DNA of 64,000 nt from Bosea sp. (in: a-proteobacteria) (GTDB lineage Bacteria > Pseudomonadota > Alphaproteobacteria > Rhizobiales > Beijerinckiaceae). Of this stretch, positions 50,440 through 59,126 are shown in pieces. A program made the position numbers and the translations under genes. Each line of letters opens with the position of its first letter. Position 1 is the first letter of the stretch. The DNA lies in NCBI RefSeq assembly GCF_023953965.1, contig NZ_JAMLIX010000002.1:558001-622000 (forward strand), in the 5' to 3' direction. Under the pieces are notes generated by a model. That model saw only the letters and a program-made list of their open reading frames with translations, made no database searches and was not told where the DNA came from.

Positions 50440-50473
50440 CACAGACCCTCCATGACGCGTGTGTCGGCGATGC

Positions 50474-51718
50474 TCAGGCCGGGAAGCCGAGTTCCGAGCA
50501 ACTGCGCAGAATGGTTTCCGAGGCGGGCTCCGTGGCGAGAACCTTGAAGAGGTCGGCCTCGTTCTTCATCTCGGCCTTCTTCTTCGACTCGAGCACCAGC
50601 ACCGACTGCACCGACTGATGGTCGCATTTGCGATAGTGCTGCGGGCCCTTGGCGATGTCGTATTTCAGCGCCTCGAGCGCCGCGATCACCTTGTCGGTGT
50701 CGGTGCCGCCCGCCTTCTCCATGGCGAGCAGCAGCGAATAGACGCCGCTGAAGCCATAGGCGCCGTAATCGGTCGGGTAGGCGCCGCCATTGGCGGCCTT
50801 GAAGGCGTCGTTGAAGCTCTTCGCCGTCGGAATCGTATCCTCGAGGCCCCAATAGTAGTTGGCGCCGCCGATCACGCCCTCGAAGGCCTCGGGACCGATG
50901 GCGAGCCGCTGGTTGTGGAGCAGCACGGGCACCACGATCTTCGACTGGCGGTTCATGCCGAAATCGACCGCCTGCTTGACCGAGTTCGCCTGGTCGCGGC
51001 CGAAATTGCAGATGCAGAGGATGTCGGGGCGCATCGAGCGCAGCCGTGGCATGAAGGTCGAATAATCGGCCGCGCCGAAGGGGTGCAGGATCTCGCCGGC
51101 GCTGGTCGCGCCGATGGCCTGCTGCGCCCGCTTGAAGCCGCGCAGCATCTCGTGGCCGTAGGCGTAATCGGCGACGAGATAGGCGATCTTGGAGTCCTTC
51201 TTGAAGGTGTGCTTGGCCACCGCCGCCGTCGTCATGTGCGGGTTCAACGCCTCGTGGAAGGTGAAGCGGCTGAAATCCTTGATCTCGTTGATGGTGTCCG
51301 ACTGGCTGATCGAGACGTAGATGACGCCGCGCGCCCGCGTGACCTCGTTGACCGCGAGCTGAACGGCGCTGGAGAGCGCACCGACGATGGCGTGGACCTT
51401 GTCCTTCTCGATCAGTTCCAGCGTGCGCGTCGCCGCCTCACCCGCGTTGAGCTTGTCGTCGCGCACGAGCAGCTCGACCTTGCGGCCTGCGATGCCGCCC
51501 TTGTCGTTGATCAGCTTGACCGCGAGCTCGGCGCTCTTGACCTGGTCCTTGGCCTCGGCGGCGAAGGGGCCGGTCAGCGGCGTCGGGAAGCCGATGCGGA
51601 TGGTTTCCCCCTGCGCGCGCAGGATGCCCGGCATGGCGAGCGTCGCGCCGCCGGCGGCGAGGCCCGCGAGCGTGGCGCGGCGTGTGAATGAAGGCAGGCT
51701 TTTGCTCTTGTCTGTCAT
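50474..51718 (-). CDS. ABC transporter substrate-binding protein (Leu/Ile/Val-type, Tat signal)
   Basis: A 414-residue periplasmic receptor. It starts with a twin-arginine signal (SFTRRATLAGLAAGGATLAM...GILRAQG). The type 1 periplasmic-binding fold follows: IRIGFPTPLTGPFAAEAKDQ, AIVGALSSAVQLAVNEV and PRLRSMRPDILCICNFGRDQ. It belongs to the group that binds amino acids, amides or aromatic compounds. Ligand is unknown; linkage to a molybdenum hydroxylase suggests a heteroaromatic or amide substrate. Next to livH in one operon. Confidence 0.9.
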   Translation of the reverse strand: MTDKSKSLPSFTRRATLAGLAAGGATLAMPGILRAQGETIRIGFPTPLTGPFAAEAKDQVKSAELAVKLINDKGGIAGRKVELLVRDDKLNAGEAATRTLELIEKDKVHAIVGALSSAVQLAVNEVTRARGVIYVSISQSDTINEIKDFSRFTFHEALNPHMTTAAVAKHTFKKDSKIAYLVADYAYGHEMLRGFKRAQQAIGATSAGEILHPFGAADYSTFMPRLRSMRPDILCICNFGRDQANSVKQAVDFGMNRQSKIVVPVLLHNQRLAIGPEAFEGVIGGANYYWGLEDTIPTAKSFNDAFKAANGGAYPTDYGAYGFSGVYSLLLAMEKAGGTDTDKVIAALEALKYDIAKGPQHYRKCDHQSVQSVLVLESKKKAEMKNEADLFKVLATEPASETILRSCSELGFPA

Positions 51719-51755
51719 GATCGTCTCCTCCGAGGGGCTTTGTTCTTGTCTCTGT

Positions 51756-54128
51756 TCAGATCGTTCCGAGCGCCTTGAGCAGGCGCGTCGGCGTCATCGG
51801 GATTTGCGCGATACTGGCGCCGAAAGGCGCCATCGCGTCGTTGACGGCATTGAGCGCGGCGGCGGATGCGGCGGCAGTGCCGGCTTCACCGCAACCCTTG
51901 GCGCCCAGGGCGGTGTCGGCCGTCGGCGTCTCGATATGGGCGATCACGATGTCCGGCATCTCGCACGCCATCGGCACGAGGTAGTCCGCCAGCGAGCCAT
52001 TTGTGAGCTGGCCGTTCTCGTCGTACCGGCATTCCTCGAAGAAGGCTGCGCCCAGGCCCTGAACCACGCCGCCGCGGACCTGCTCGTCGACCAGCAGCGG
52101 ATTGATGATCCGTCCGCAATCCTCGACGACCCAATGCTTGAGGATCTTCACGAAGCCGGTCTCGGCGTCGAGCTCGACATGACAGCCCTGCACACCGTTG
52201 GTGAAGGCGAAGGGGTAGCCCTGCGGCGCATGATGATGCGCGACGGTGAGTTGGGCGCTCGCATCCTTCGGTAGCGTATCGGAGCGGAAATAGGCGATGC
52301 GCGCGATCTCGGCGAGGCTGACGCGCTCGGCGCCGCGCGTGTCGACCACCACGCCGTCCCGCATGTCGAGATCGCCCGGCCTGGCTTGCAGGATCGTCGC
52401 GGCCAAAGACAGCACGTTGCCGCGCAGCTTGCGGGCCGCCTGCAGCGCGGTCTCGCCGCCGATCCCGGCACCGCGGCAGGCCCAGGTCGCGCCGCCATGG
52501 GGCGTGTTCTCGGTGTCGCCGGTGATGACGCGAACCTTCTCGCGCCCGATGCCGAACTGGTCGGCCACGATCTGGCCGATGATGGTCTCGGTGCCCTGTC
52601 CCTGCTCGGTCACCGAGATCTGGCAGCGGATCTCGCCTGACGGCGTCACCGCCAGAACGGCCCCGTCCTGCGCCGAGATGCGCGCGCCGCCGATGCCGTA
52701 GAAGGCCGGGCTCGGATTGGAGATCTCGACGAAGCTCGCGAGGCCGACACCGCGATGGATGCCGCGCCCACGCAGCGCCGCCTGCTCCGCCCGCAGCGCG
52801 TCGTAGCCCATCAGCACCTTGAGCCGCGCGAGGCTCTTTTGATGCGACAGCGCCTCGAACTGGTATCCGGTCGGCGAGGTGAAGGGATAGGCGCCGTCCG
52901 GTATCAGATTCTTCTCGCGCAGGCTGATCGGGTCGAAACCTGCCCGCGCGGCAGCCATGTCGACGAGCCGTTCGGTGACGGCGCAGGCGATCGGGTGGCC
53001 GACGGCGCGATACTGGCTGGTCTGGACCTTGTTCTGGAATACGACTGAAAGCTCGGCGCGGTAGCTGTCGAACCGATAGGGTGCGCCCATCAGCCGGATG
53101 ACCTGGTTGCCCTCGACCGCGCTGGTGCGCGGATAGGTCGAGAACGCCCCGATCGCCGTGACGTCGTCGACGTCCATCGCCAGGATCGTGCCTTCCGCAT
53201 CCAGGGCCATCCGGGCGCGCACGCGGTGGTCGCGGGCATGGATGTCGGAGACGAAGGACTCGATCCGGTCCGCCACGAACTTGACCGGTCGCCCGCAGAG
53301 CATGCTCAGGCCCACGACCGCCATATCCTCGTGATAGACATGCAGCTTCATGCCGAAGGAGCCGCCGATATCGGGGGCGACGACGCGCACGCTCGCTTCC
53401 GGGATGCCGTAGTGGCGCGAATAGAGGTCCTGGAACTGGTAGGGCGTCTGCGTCGCGTGATGGACCGTGAGCTTGCCCTCGCTCGCATCCCAGTCGGCGA
53501 GGATCGCGCGCGGCTCCAGCGTCACCGCCGTATGCCGGCCGAAATGGAACTCCTCCTCGACGATATGGGCGGCCCCCGCGAAGATATCGTCGATGCCGCC
53601 GGTATCGAGCCGGCAGCCGAAGCAGAGATTGTCGGAGACGGCGACGGCGGCCCGGTCGGCATCCGGCTCCCGCGCGGCGTCCACGTCGACGACCGGCGGC
53701 AGCTCCTCGAACTCCACCGCGATCGCCTCGGCCGCATCCTCCGCCTGGGCGCGCGTATCGGCGACCACCGCCACGACCGCCTGGCCGGCCCAGAGCACCT
53801 CCTCGAGCGGCAGGGGCAGTTGCGGGGCCGATTTCATGCCCTTGAAATGATCGAGCGTACCGCTCCAGGGCTTGCACAGCTTCGCCAGATCGCCCCCCGT
53901 CGCGATGAGCCGCACGCCGGGCATGGCGCGCGCCTCCGCGGCATCGATCGAGACGATGCGGGCATGGGCATAGGGGCTGCGCAGGAAAGCGGCGTGCAGC
54001 ATGCGCGGCAGCACGAGGTCGGTGACGTAGCGACCCCGTCCCGCAAGCAAGCGCTTGGCGTTGGGACGCGAGACCGAGCGGCCGATATAGGAGTTCGGGC
54101 GGTCGAGGGTGCCGAGCGGCGCGTTCAT
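51756..54128 (-). CDS. Xanthine dehydrogenase-family Mo hydroxylase, large subunit
   Basis: A 790-residue molybdopterin-binding subunit. The N-terminal Ald_Xan_dh domain starts YIGRSVSRPNAKRLLAGRGR; the Mo domain has the VVAPDIGGSFGMKLHVYHED motif, ENTPHGGATWACRGAGIGGE, and the catalytic glutamate near the C-terminus in GAKGCGEAGTAAASAA. The AYxCSFR loop of true CO dehydrogenase is absent, so a hydroxylase acting on another substrate is expected. It is coupled to the [2Fe-2S] subunit by a 4-base overlap. Confidence 0.92.
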   Translation of the reverse strand: MNAPLGTLDRPNSYIGRSVSRPNAKRLLAGRGRYVTDLVLPRMLHAAFLRSPYAHARIVSIDAAEARAMPGVRLIATGGDLAKLCKPWSGTLDHFKGMKSAPQLPLPLEEVLWAGQAVVAVVADTRAQAEDAAEAIAVEFEELPPVVDVDAAREPDADRAAVAVSDNLCFGCRLDTGGIDDIFAGAAHIVEEEFHFGRHTAVTLEPRAILADWDASEGKLTVHHATQTPYQFQDLYSRHYGIPEASVRVVAPDIGGSFGMKLHVYHEDMAVVGLSMLCGRPVKFVADRIESFVSDIHARDHRVRARMALDAEGTILAMDVDDVTAIGAFSTYPRTSAVEGNQVIRLMGAPYRFDSYRAELSVVFQNKVQTSQYRAVGHPIACAVTERLVDMAAARAGFDPISLREKNLIPDGAYPFTSPTGYQFEALSHQKSLARLKVLMGYDALRAEQAALRGRGIHRGVGLASFVEISNPSPAFYGIGGARISAQDGAVLAVTPSGEIRCQISVTEQGQGTETIIGQIVADQFGIGREKVRVITGDTENTPHGGATWACRGAGIGGETALQAARKLRGNVLSLAATILQARPGDLDMRDGVVVDTRGAERVSLAEIARIAYFRSDTLPKDASAQLTVAHHHAPQGYPFAFTNGVQGCHVELDAETGFVKILKHWVVEDCGRIINPLLVDEQVRGGVVQGLGAAFFEECRYDENGQLTNGSLADYLVPMACEMPDIVIAHIETPTADTALGAKGCGEAGTAAASAAALNAVNDAMAPFGASIAQIPMTPTRLLKALGTI

Positions 54129-54637
54129 GCCGGCTCCTCCAGGAAGGCGGCTGCGGTCTCGCCTGCGGCACGGCGGCGCGCGACGGCCTCGATCGCATCG
54201 ACGATCGCCTCGTAGCCGGTGCAGCGGCAGTAGTTGCCGGAGAGGGCGTCGCGGATCTCCTCCCGGCTTGGCGTCGCCTTGCGCACCAGCAGTCCATGGG
54301 CGGTGACCAGCATGCCGGGCGTGCAGAAGCCGCATTGCAACGCGTTGCGCTCGTGAAAGGCGCGTTGCAGATCGGCGATCACGGCACTTTCGCTCAATCC
54401 TTCCACCGTCTCGACGGCGCCGCCGCCTGCCTGCACCGCAAAGGTCAGGCAGGCATGAACCGGCACGCCGTCCAGCATGACGAGGCAGGCGCCGCAGACA
54501 CCCATCTCGCAGCCGGCATGGGTGCCGGTCAGGCCGAGATCGCGGCGCAGGAAATCGGCCAGCGTCTCGCGCGGCTCGGCCAGCCGCGTCAGCGTCTCGC
54601 CATTGATCGTGAGGGTGACGGGAACGGCCGCTGTCAT
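54125..54637 (-). CDS. Mo hydroxylase [2Fe-2S] small subunit
   Basis: A 170-residue iron-sulfur subunit. The N-terminal plant-type ferredoxin cluster is GCEMGVCGACLVMLDGVPVHAC, quoted in parts: GCEMGVCGAC plus VHAC. The C-terminal cluster uses CGFCTPGM and NYCRCTGYE, giving two [2Fe-2S] centres. The layout and length match CoxS/NdhS/XdhA-type subunits. It sits between FAD and Mo subunits with overlapping stops and starts. Confidence 0.95.
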   Translation of the reverse strand: MTAAVPVTLTINGETLTRLAEPRETLADFLRRDLGLTGTHAGCEMGVCGACLVMLDGVPVHACLTFAVQAGGGAVETVEGLSESAVIADLQRAFHERNALQCGFCTPGMLVTAHGLLVRKATPSREEIRDALSGNYCRCTGYEAIVDAIEAVARRRAAGETAAAFLEEPA

Positions 54638-55494
54638 GACGCCTCCGCGATCCGGCCAAGCAGGCGCCCGAGCAGGACGCGCGCCAGATGCAGGCGCATC
54701 GCGGCCGGCACCTGTTCGTCGTCCTGCGGATCGAGGTCGTCGGCGAGCGCCGCCTGTGCCCGGCGGATCGTCTCGGCGTCGAGCACGCCTCCGGCGAGAA
54801 CGGTTTCCGCCGTCCTGGCCCTCACGGGAACGGGGCCGACCGACAGCAAGGCGATGCGTGCCTCCTCGACGAGGCCCCCTTCCAGGCCGAGCATCGCGCC
54901 ACAACCGACGATGGCATAGTCGCCGCGCCGGCGCGCCAGCTCGTCGAAGGCGCAGCGATGCTGCGGATGCGCGGCGGGAATATGGAACGCGACCAGCAAT
55001 TCGCCGGGCTCGATCGCCGTCTGGTAGAGGTCCTGGAAGAACGCCGCCGCAGGCACGCGGCGCGCACCTTCGGGGCCGGCGATCTCCATTTCTGCATCCA
55101 TCGCGAGCATCATCGCCGGGAATTCGGAGGCGGGGTCCGCCAGGGCGACGCTGCCGCCCAGCGTGCCGCGATTGCGGATCGCCGGATGTGCGACATGAGG
55201 GGCGGCCAGTGCGAGCAGCGGCGCGTATCTGGCGATCAGCGGATCGTCATGCGCTTCGACATGACGGGTCAACGCGCCCAGGCGCAAGCTGCCGTCCTGC
55301 AGCGAGATGCCGCGCAGTTCGGGGATATGAGCGATGTCGATCAGGCGCTCCGGCGCCTGCAGGCGCAGGGCGAGCGCCGGCACGAGGCTCTGCCCGCCGG
55401 CTATGTAGCTGGCATCGCCGGCGGCCTCGGCGAAGGCCGCGAGCGCCTCCGCGATCGTAGCGGGGCGAAAATAGCTGAAGGCTCGGGCTTTCAA
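54634..55494 (-). CDS. Mo hydroxylase FAD-binding medium subunit
   Basis: A 286-residue FAD subunit (vanillyl-alcohol-oxidase/PCMH fold). Beginning KARAFSYFRPATIAEALAAF, it has the FAD motif YIAGGQSLVPALALRL, HPAIRNRGTLGGSVALADPA and the CO_deh_flav_C domain. The TTG at 55494 is chosen: it aligns with the family start MKxxxFxYxRP. An ATG at 55539 would add 15 non-family residues and fall inside an operator only ~5 bases after the predicted transcription start. If the ATG is used, the product has 301 residues. Confidence 0.85.
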   Translation of the reverse strand: MKARAFSYFRPATIAEALAAFAEAAGDASYIAGGQSLVPALALRLQAPERLIDIAHIPELRGISLQDGSLRLGALTRHVEAHDDPLIARYAPLLALAAPHVAHPAIRNRGTLGGSVALADPASEFPAMMLAMDAEMEIAGPEGARRVPAAAFFQDLYQTAIEPGELLVAFHIPAAHPQHRCAFDELARRRGDYAIVGCGAMLGLEGGLVEEARIALLSVGPVPVRARTAETVLAGGVLDAETIRRAQAALADDLDPQDDEQVPAAMRLHLARVLLGRLLGRIAEAS

Positions 55495-55528
55495 GGCTCC
55501 GAACTCCGTCGTGCGTTTCCAGGCCAGA

Positions 55529-55600
55529 TTTGTGACCATCTGGTCTCAAAATGAATGCACGCGCCCCGGAGGGCGTCAAGAAGAAATGACCAATTGGTCA
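55529..55600 (-). promoter_or_regulatory. Operon promoter with two TetR operator boxes
   Basis: Minus-strand promoter: -35 TTGACG (55579-55574), 17-base spacer, -10 ATTCAT (55556-55551). It lies between box 1 TGACCATCTGGTCT (55533-55546, flanked by TTTG and CAAA) and box 2 TGACCAATTGGTCA (55587-55600, perfect palindrome). Box 1 covers the expected start site, fitting repression. Confidence 0.6.
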
Positions 55601-55785
55601 CAAAATTTCCTTGCACGACCAATGCGTTATATTCCATTAGATATAACGACAGAGACCCTCCTGGCATGCCGGACACGGATCGGGCAGAGCTAAGCTTCGG
55701 GCAGGACTGGCAAAGTACGCAGGCCGGCAGAGACGGCCGCGACGAACCTGCGTTGCGGGGATATCTGGAATTGCGCTGGCCAAAA

Positions 55786-55799
55786 TGACCAGATGGTCG
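55786..55799. promoter_or_regulatory. Third TGACCA-type operator box, before tetR
   Basis: TGACCAGATGGTCG with the same AAAA...CAAAT flanks as the boxes in front of the hydroxylase operon. It lies 50 bases upstream of the tetR start, consistent with autoregulation. No other gene is evident between 55601 and 55848. Confidence 0.6.
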
Positions 55800-55848
55800 C
55801 AAATTCGGACGACCGGGTCGGCACGGCCCGGTGCGAAACTGGAGCGCG

Positions 55849-56538
55849 ATGGCACGCATGACCACATCCGGAGCTGGCGAGACCCGGCCGCGGCGGCGCA
55901 ACATGCGTGCGACGGACCGGGAACAGGCGATCCTGAGCGAGGCGATCCGCTTCTTCGCCGAGCATGGCTTCGACGGCCAGACGCGCGAGCTCGCCAAGCG
56001 CATGGGCATCACCCATTCGGCGATCTACCGGCATTTCCCAAGCAAGGAGGCGCTGATCGAGCGTGTGTACGAGCAGGTCTATCTCAGTCGCTGGCAGCCG
56101 GGCTGGGCGCCGCTGATCAAGGACCGCTCACAATCGCTCGAAGCGCGGCTCGACCAGTTCTACCGCGAGTATGTCGCGAAGGTCTTCGACCATGACTGGG
56201 TCCGGATCTTCGTCTTCTCGGGCCTGCGTTCCTTCGATATCACAGGCCGTTATCTCGACATCGTGAGGCGCGAAGTGATCGAGCCGGCCTGCGCCGAACT
56301 GCGTCGGGAGCTCGGCCTGCCGGATGTGGCTCAACTGCCTCTGATCGAGCGCGAGACCGAGATGTTTTGGGGCTTGCACGGGCGCATCTTCTACATCGCG
56401 ATCCGACGCTTCGTGTACCAGACCGCGACCCCGTCCGACCTCGGCGATATCGTCGGCGATGCGGTAAGGGGCTTCTTCATCGGGGCTCGCCAGATTTCGA
56501 GCGAGCTCGTCAAAGTGAACGATCACCGGTCAGGCTGA
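55849..56538 (+). CDS. TetR family regulator of the hydroxylase-transport operon (inferred)
   Basis: A 229-residue TetR-family repressor with an N-terminal helix-turn-helix: ILSEAIRFFAEHGFDGQTRE and GITHSAIYRHFPSKEALI. The C-terminal ligand domain contains FYREYVAKVFDHDWVRIFVF. It is divergent from the molybdenum hydroxylase/liv operon, and three matching palindromes lie in between. ATG 55849 follows GGAG at short spacing; 55858 and a GTG at 55831 are alternatives. Target and ligand are inferred from context. Confidence 0.88.
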   Translation: MARMTTSGAGETRPRRRNMRATDREQAILSEAIRFFAEHGFDGQTRELAKRMGITHSAIYRHFPSKEALIERVYEQVYLSRWQPGWAPLIKDRSQSLEARLDQFYREYVAKVFDHDWVRIFVFSGLRSFDITGRYLDIVRREVIEPACAELRRELGLPDVAQLPLIERETEMFWGLHGRIFYIAIRRFVYQTATPSDLGDIVGDAVRGFFIGARQISSELVKVNDHRSG

Positions 56539-56570
56539 CGGCGCTCTGCGGCGAGGGCACAGGCAACCGC

Positions 56571-56837
56571 TCACCGTAGCGAGCGCGTTCGGCGGTGTCT
56601 CTCCGTCGAGCGGTTCTTTGATTCGACCATGTGCCGCTGACCCCGGTCGAGTTCCTGGTGCGGCCGGCCGAGGAACTGCGCAGCTTCTGCCGCGCGCATC
56701 TTGCCTGACAGCACTATTCCCGATCCGACGCCGGTAAAGACCAGCCCCGCCGCCAGGTCGTGGCAGCGACGAGGCACGGACCGAGGTCGCCCTGGGGGAA
56801 CATGGCTCGCGACCGCCCGATCGATCGTTCGCGGCAC
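56571..56837 (-). pseudogene. Possible remnant of a YbfB/YjiJ-type MFS transporter
   Basis: The 356-base gap between tetR and the TauE gene holds no complete gene. On the minus strand the segment around 56700-56760 reads DLAAGLVFTGVGSGIVLSG, like the first GxGxGI helix of YbfB/YjiJ-family MFS proteins. It then leaves the family. I read it as a decayed fragment; the similarity is short and could be chance. Confidence 0.28.
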
Positions 56838-56894
56838 ATCGTCTTTTGGGATGGGTCGGGCTACGATGGGGATGGTGCTGACACTTTCCCGCTT

Positions 56895-57644
56895 ATGACC
56901 GATCTGTCCCTATCCCTTCTTCTCGTGGCAGCCGTCACGTTCTTCGCCGCCGGCACGGTCAAAGGCGTGACCGGCATGGGCCTGCCCACCGTCGCGATGG
57001 GGATTCTCGGCGCGGTCATCTCGCCGCTCGCGGCGGCGAGCTTGTTGATCGTGCCCTCATTCGTCACCAATCTATGGCAATTGCTGGCCGGGCCGGCCTT
57101 CGGCGCGCTCATCCGCAGGCTCTGGCCGATGATGTTGGCGATCTGCGCCGGCACGATGCTGGGCTCGGCCTGGCTCGCCAGCGGCGACATCGAGGTGACG
57201 ACCACAGCCCTCGGCGCGACGCTTGCGATTTATGCCGGCTACACCCTGGTAGCGAGACAGCTTCACGTGCCCGTCCGAACCGAACGGTGGCTCTCGCCCC
57301 TGATCGGCGCGATAACCGGCATGATGGCCGGCGGCACCGGGGTTTTCGTCATCCCGGCTGTGCCTTATCTGCAAGCGCTCGGTCTTTCGAGGGACGATCT
57401 GGTCCAGGCTTTGGGACTGTCGTTCACCGTTTCGACCGTTGCCCTGGCCGCCGGGCTCAAGGCTCAGGGCGCTTTCGCCTCGGAGACAATGGGGCTCTCG
57501 CTCCTGGTCCTGGTGCCGGCGCTCGCGGGGATGTGGGCGGGACAAAAGCTCCGCAACCGGATCAGCCCGGCCAGCTTCCGGCGCGTGTTTCTCGTCTGCC
57601 TGCTGCTTCTGGGCATCGAGATGACCCTGCGACCATTGCTCTGA
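56895..57644 (+). CDS. TauE/SafE family permease
   Basis: A 249-residue membrane protein of the TauE/SafE/DUF81 family (sulfite or organic-anion export) with 7-8 hydrophobic segments. Two half-motifs are visible: VKGVTGMGLPTVAMGILGAV near the N-terminus and GAITGMMAGGTGVFVIPAVP in the second half. ATG 56895 was chosen over in-frame ATGs upstream. Real substrate unknown. It follows tetR in the same direction but 356 bases away. The gap after it (57645-57872) has only a degenerate repeat-like stretch near 57757. Confidence 0.88.
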   Translation: MTDLSLSLLLVAAVTFFAAGTVKGVTGMGLPTVAMGILGAVISPLAAASLLIVPSFVTNLWQLLAGPAFGALIRRLWPMMLAICAGTMLGSAWLASGDIEVTTTALGATLAIYAGYTLVARQLHVPVRTERWLSPLIGAITGMMAGGTGVFVIPAVPYLQALGLSRDDLVQALGLSFTVSTVALAAGLKAQGAFASETMGLSLLVLVPALAGMWAGQKLRNRISPASFRRVFLVCLLLLGIEMTLRPLL

Positions 57645-57872
57645 TCGTCCGGTTTCGGCCGCCACGACGAGATCGGCGCAATGCCGGGCTCGTCAGGTTG
57701 GCTCTTCTTCTGGCGGTCAGGCGAGATCGCGCCGCGCAAGCGTGCTCGCCGCGCGCCCGGGATGACCGCGTCTTTCCGTATAAAATCAGCATGCTCTGGC
57801 GTATTTTGGGGCGAAGTGGCCGCCGGTTCGCGCCGCGCGGGGAGGGGGCGGCGCAGCGCCCCCGTCCGGCTT

Positions 57873-58721
57873 TCAGCCCTTGTAGGCGACGATGTTCTGC
57901 TTCTGCTCGCCGAGCCCCTCGATGCCGAGTCGGACGACCTCTCCGCCCTTCAGGAAGCGCGGCGGCTTGAAGCCGAGGCCGACGCCGGGCGGCGTGCCGG
58001 TGGTGATGACGTCGCCGGGATCGAGCCGCATGAACTGGCTGATATAATGGACGAGGTGGGCGACGCCGAAGATCATCGTGCTGGTGGAGCCGTTCTGGAC
58101 GCGCTCGCCGTCGACCTCGAGCCACATGCTCAGATTCTGGATGTCCGCGATCTCGTCGGCGGTGACGAGCCAGGGGCCGAGCGGGCCGAAGGTCGGGCAG
58201 CCCTTGCCCTTGGCCCATTGCCCGCCGCGCTCGATCTGGAACGCCCGCTCGGAGACGTCGTTGCAGACGCAGAAGCCGGCTACCGCCGCCATCGCGTCCT
58301 GCTCGGCGATATAGGAGCCGCCGTCGCCGATCACGATGGCGAGCTCGACCTCCCAGTCGGTCTTCTGCGAGCCCTTCGGGATGATCACGTCGTCGTTCGG
58401 CCCGACGATGCAGTTCGGCGCCTTGTTGAACAGGATCGGTTCCTTCGGGATCGCGGAGCCGGTCTCGGCCGCATGATCGGCGAAGTTGAGCCCGACGGCG
58501 ATGAAATTGCGCACGTCGCCGACGCAGGCGCCGAGGCGCGGGGAACCCGCCACCAGCGGCAGCGACTCCGGCGCGAGTGCCCTGATCCGCGCAAGCGAGG
58601 CGGAGGTCAGCGCCTTGCCGGTGAGATCGGGAATGACGCCGGACAGGTCGCGCAACCCGCCCTTGCCGTCGAGAAGGGCCGGCTTCTCCTGGCCGGGCGC
58701 GCCGTAGCGGAGCAGTTTCAC
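57873..58721 (-). CDS. Fumarylacetoacetate hydrolase (FAH) family protein
   Basis: A 282-residue FAH-fold enzyme, likely a ureidoglycolate lyase/2-hydroxyhepta-diene-dioate isomerase-type hydrolase. Metal and substrate regions: NFIAVGLNFADHAAETGSAI, KTDWEVELAIVIG (metal-binding Glu), CNDVSERAFQIERGGQWAKG and GDVITTGTPPGVGLGFKPP. It starts at a GTG (58721) with ACGGGGA just upstream. The exact substrate cannot be decided. Confidence 0.9.
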   Translation of the reverse strand: MKLLRYGAPGQEKPALLDGKGGLRDLSGVIPDLTGKALTSASLARIRALAPESLPLVAGSPRLGACVGDVRNFIAVGLNFADHAAETGSAIPKEPILFNKAPNCIVGPNDDVIIPKGSQKTDWEVELAIVIGDGGSYIAEQDAMAAVAGFCVCNDVSERAFQIERGGQWAKGKGCPTFGPLGPWLVTADEIADIQNLSMWLEVDGERVQNGSTSTMIFGVAHLVHYISQFMRLDPGDVITTGTPPGVGLGFKPPRFLKGGEVVRLGIEGLGEQKQNIVAYKG

Positions 58722-59126
58722 GATGGTCCCCCGTTCTCTGACGATCTTGAATGGCTGGTGATCCTGACCGGATGCCGGCCTAAAACACAAGCCCGTCCCC
58801 TGCATGGCGCATCGGCGGCAGGCCGGCGCCCGGATTGTTGCCTGAATGCAACGGCGCTGCTCAAAGCGACGGCTTCCGTAAAGGAACGGGCGCGGCGGAA
58901 AGGCCCGAAACCGGCAATGGTTCTCATATAAACGATATCTTTCCGGGCAAGCTTGCCGGGACCTGCCTGAAAATCGGCATATTCGGGCGATTTTCCGGCG
59001 CGGCCGGCCGAATGGGGAGGCTGTGCGGCGTTTGCGGCGCGTCGGAAGCAGGATTGCGGCGGTAATCGGCTCGCGCCATGATTCCGAATCAGGCGAGGTG
59101 TCGGGCCTCGGAGAACCGAGATCGGG
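58722..59126. other. Divergent non-coding region between FAH and fadL-like genes
   Basis: 405 bases with no convincing gene. It contains an inverted repeat GTTGC-N6-GCAAC (58837-58852) and an AT-rich stretch near 58924-58940 (TCATATAAACGATATC) that could hold a promoter for the porin gene. No known regulator is assigned. Confidence 0.4.

Noticed and set aside
51756..54128. CoxL, the CO dehydrogenase large subunit
   Set aside because: The form I active-site loop AYxCSFR is absent. Family membership and a CoxG-like neighbour are not enough for a CO dehydrogenase call.
55555..55788. Small plus-strand frame in the tetR operator region
   Set aside because: It runs through an operator and promoter, has low-quality composition and no start signal.
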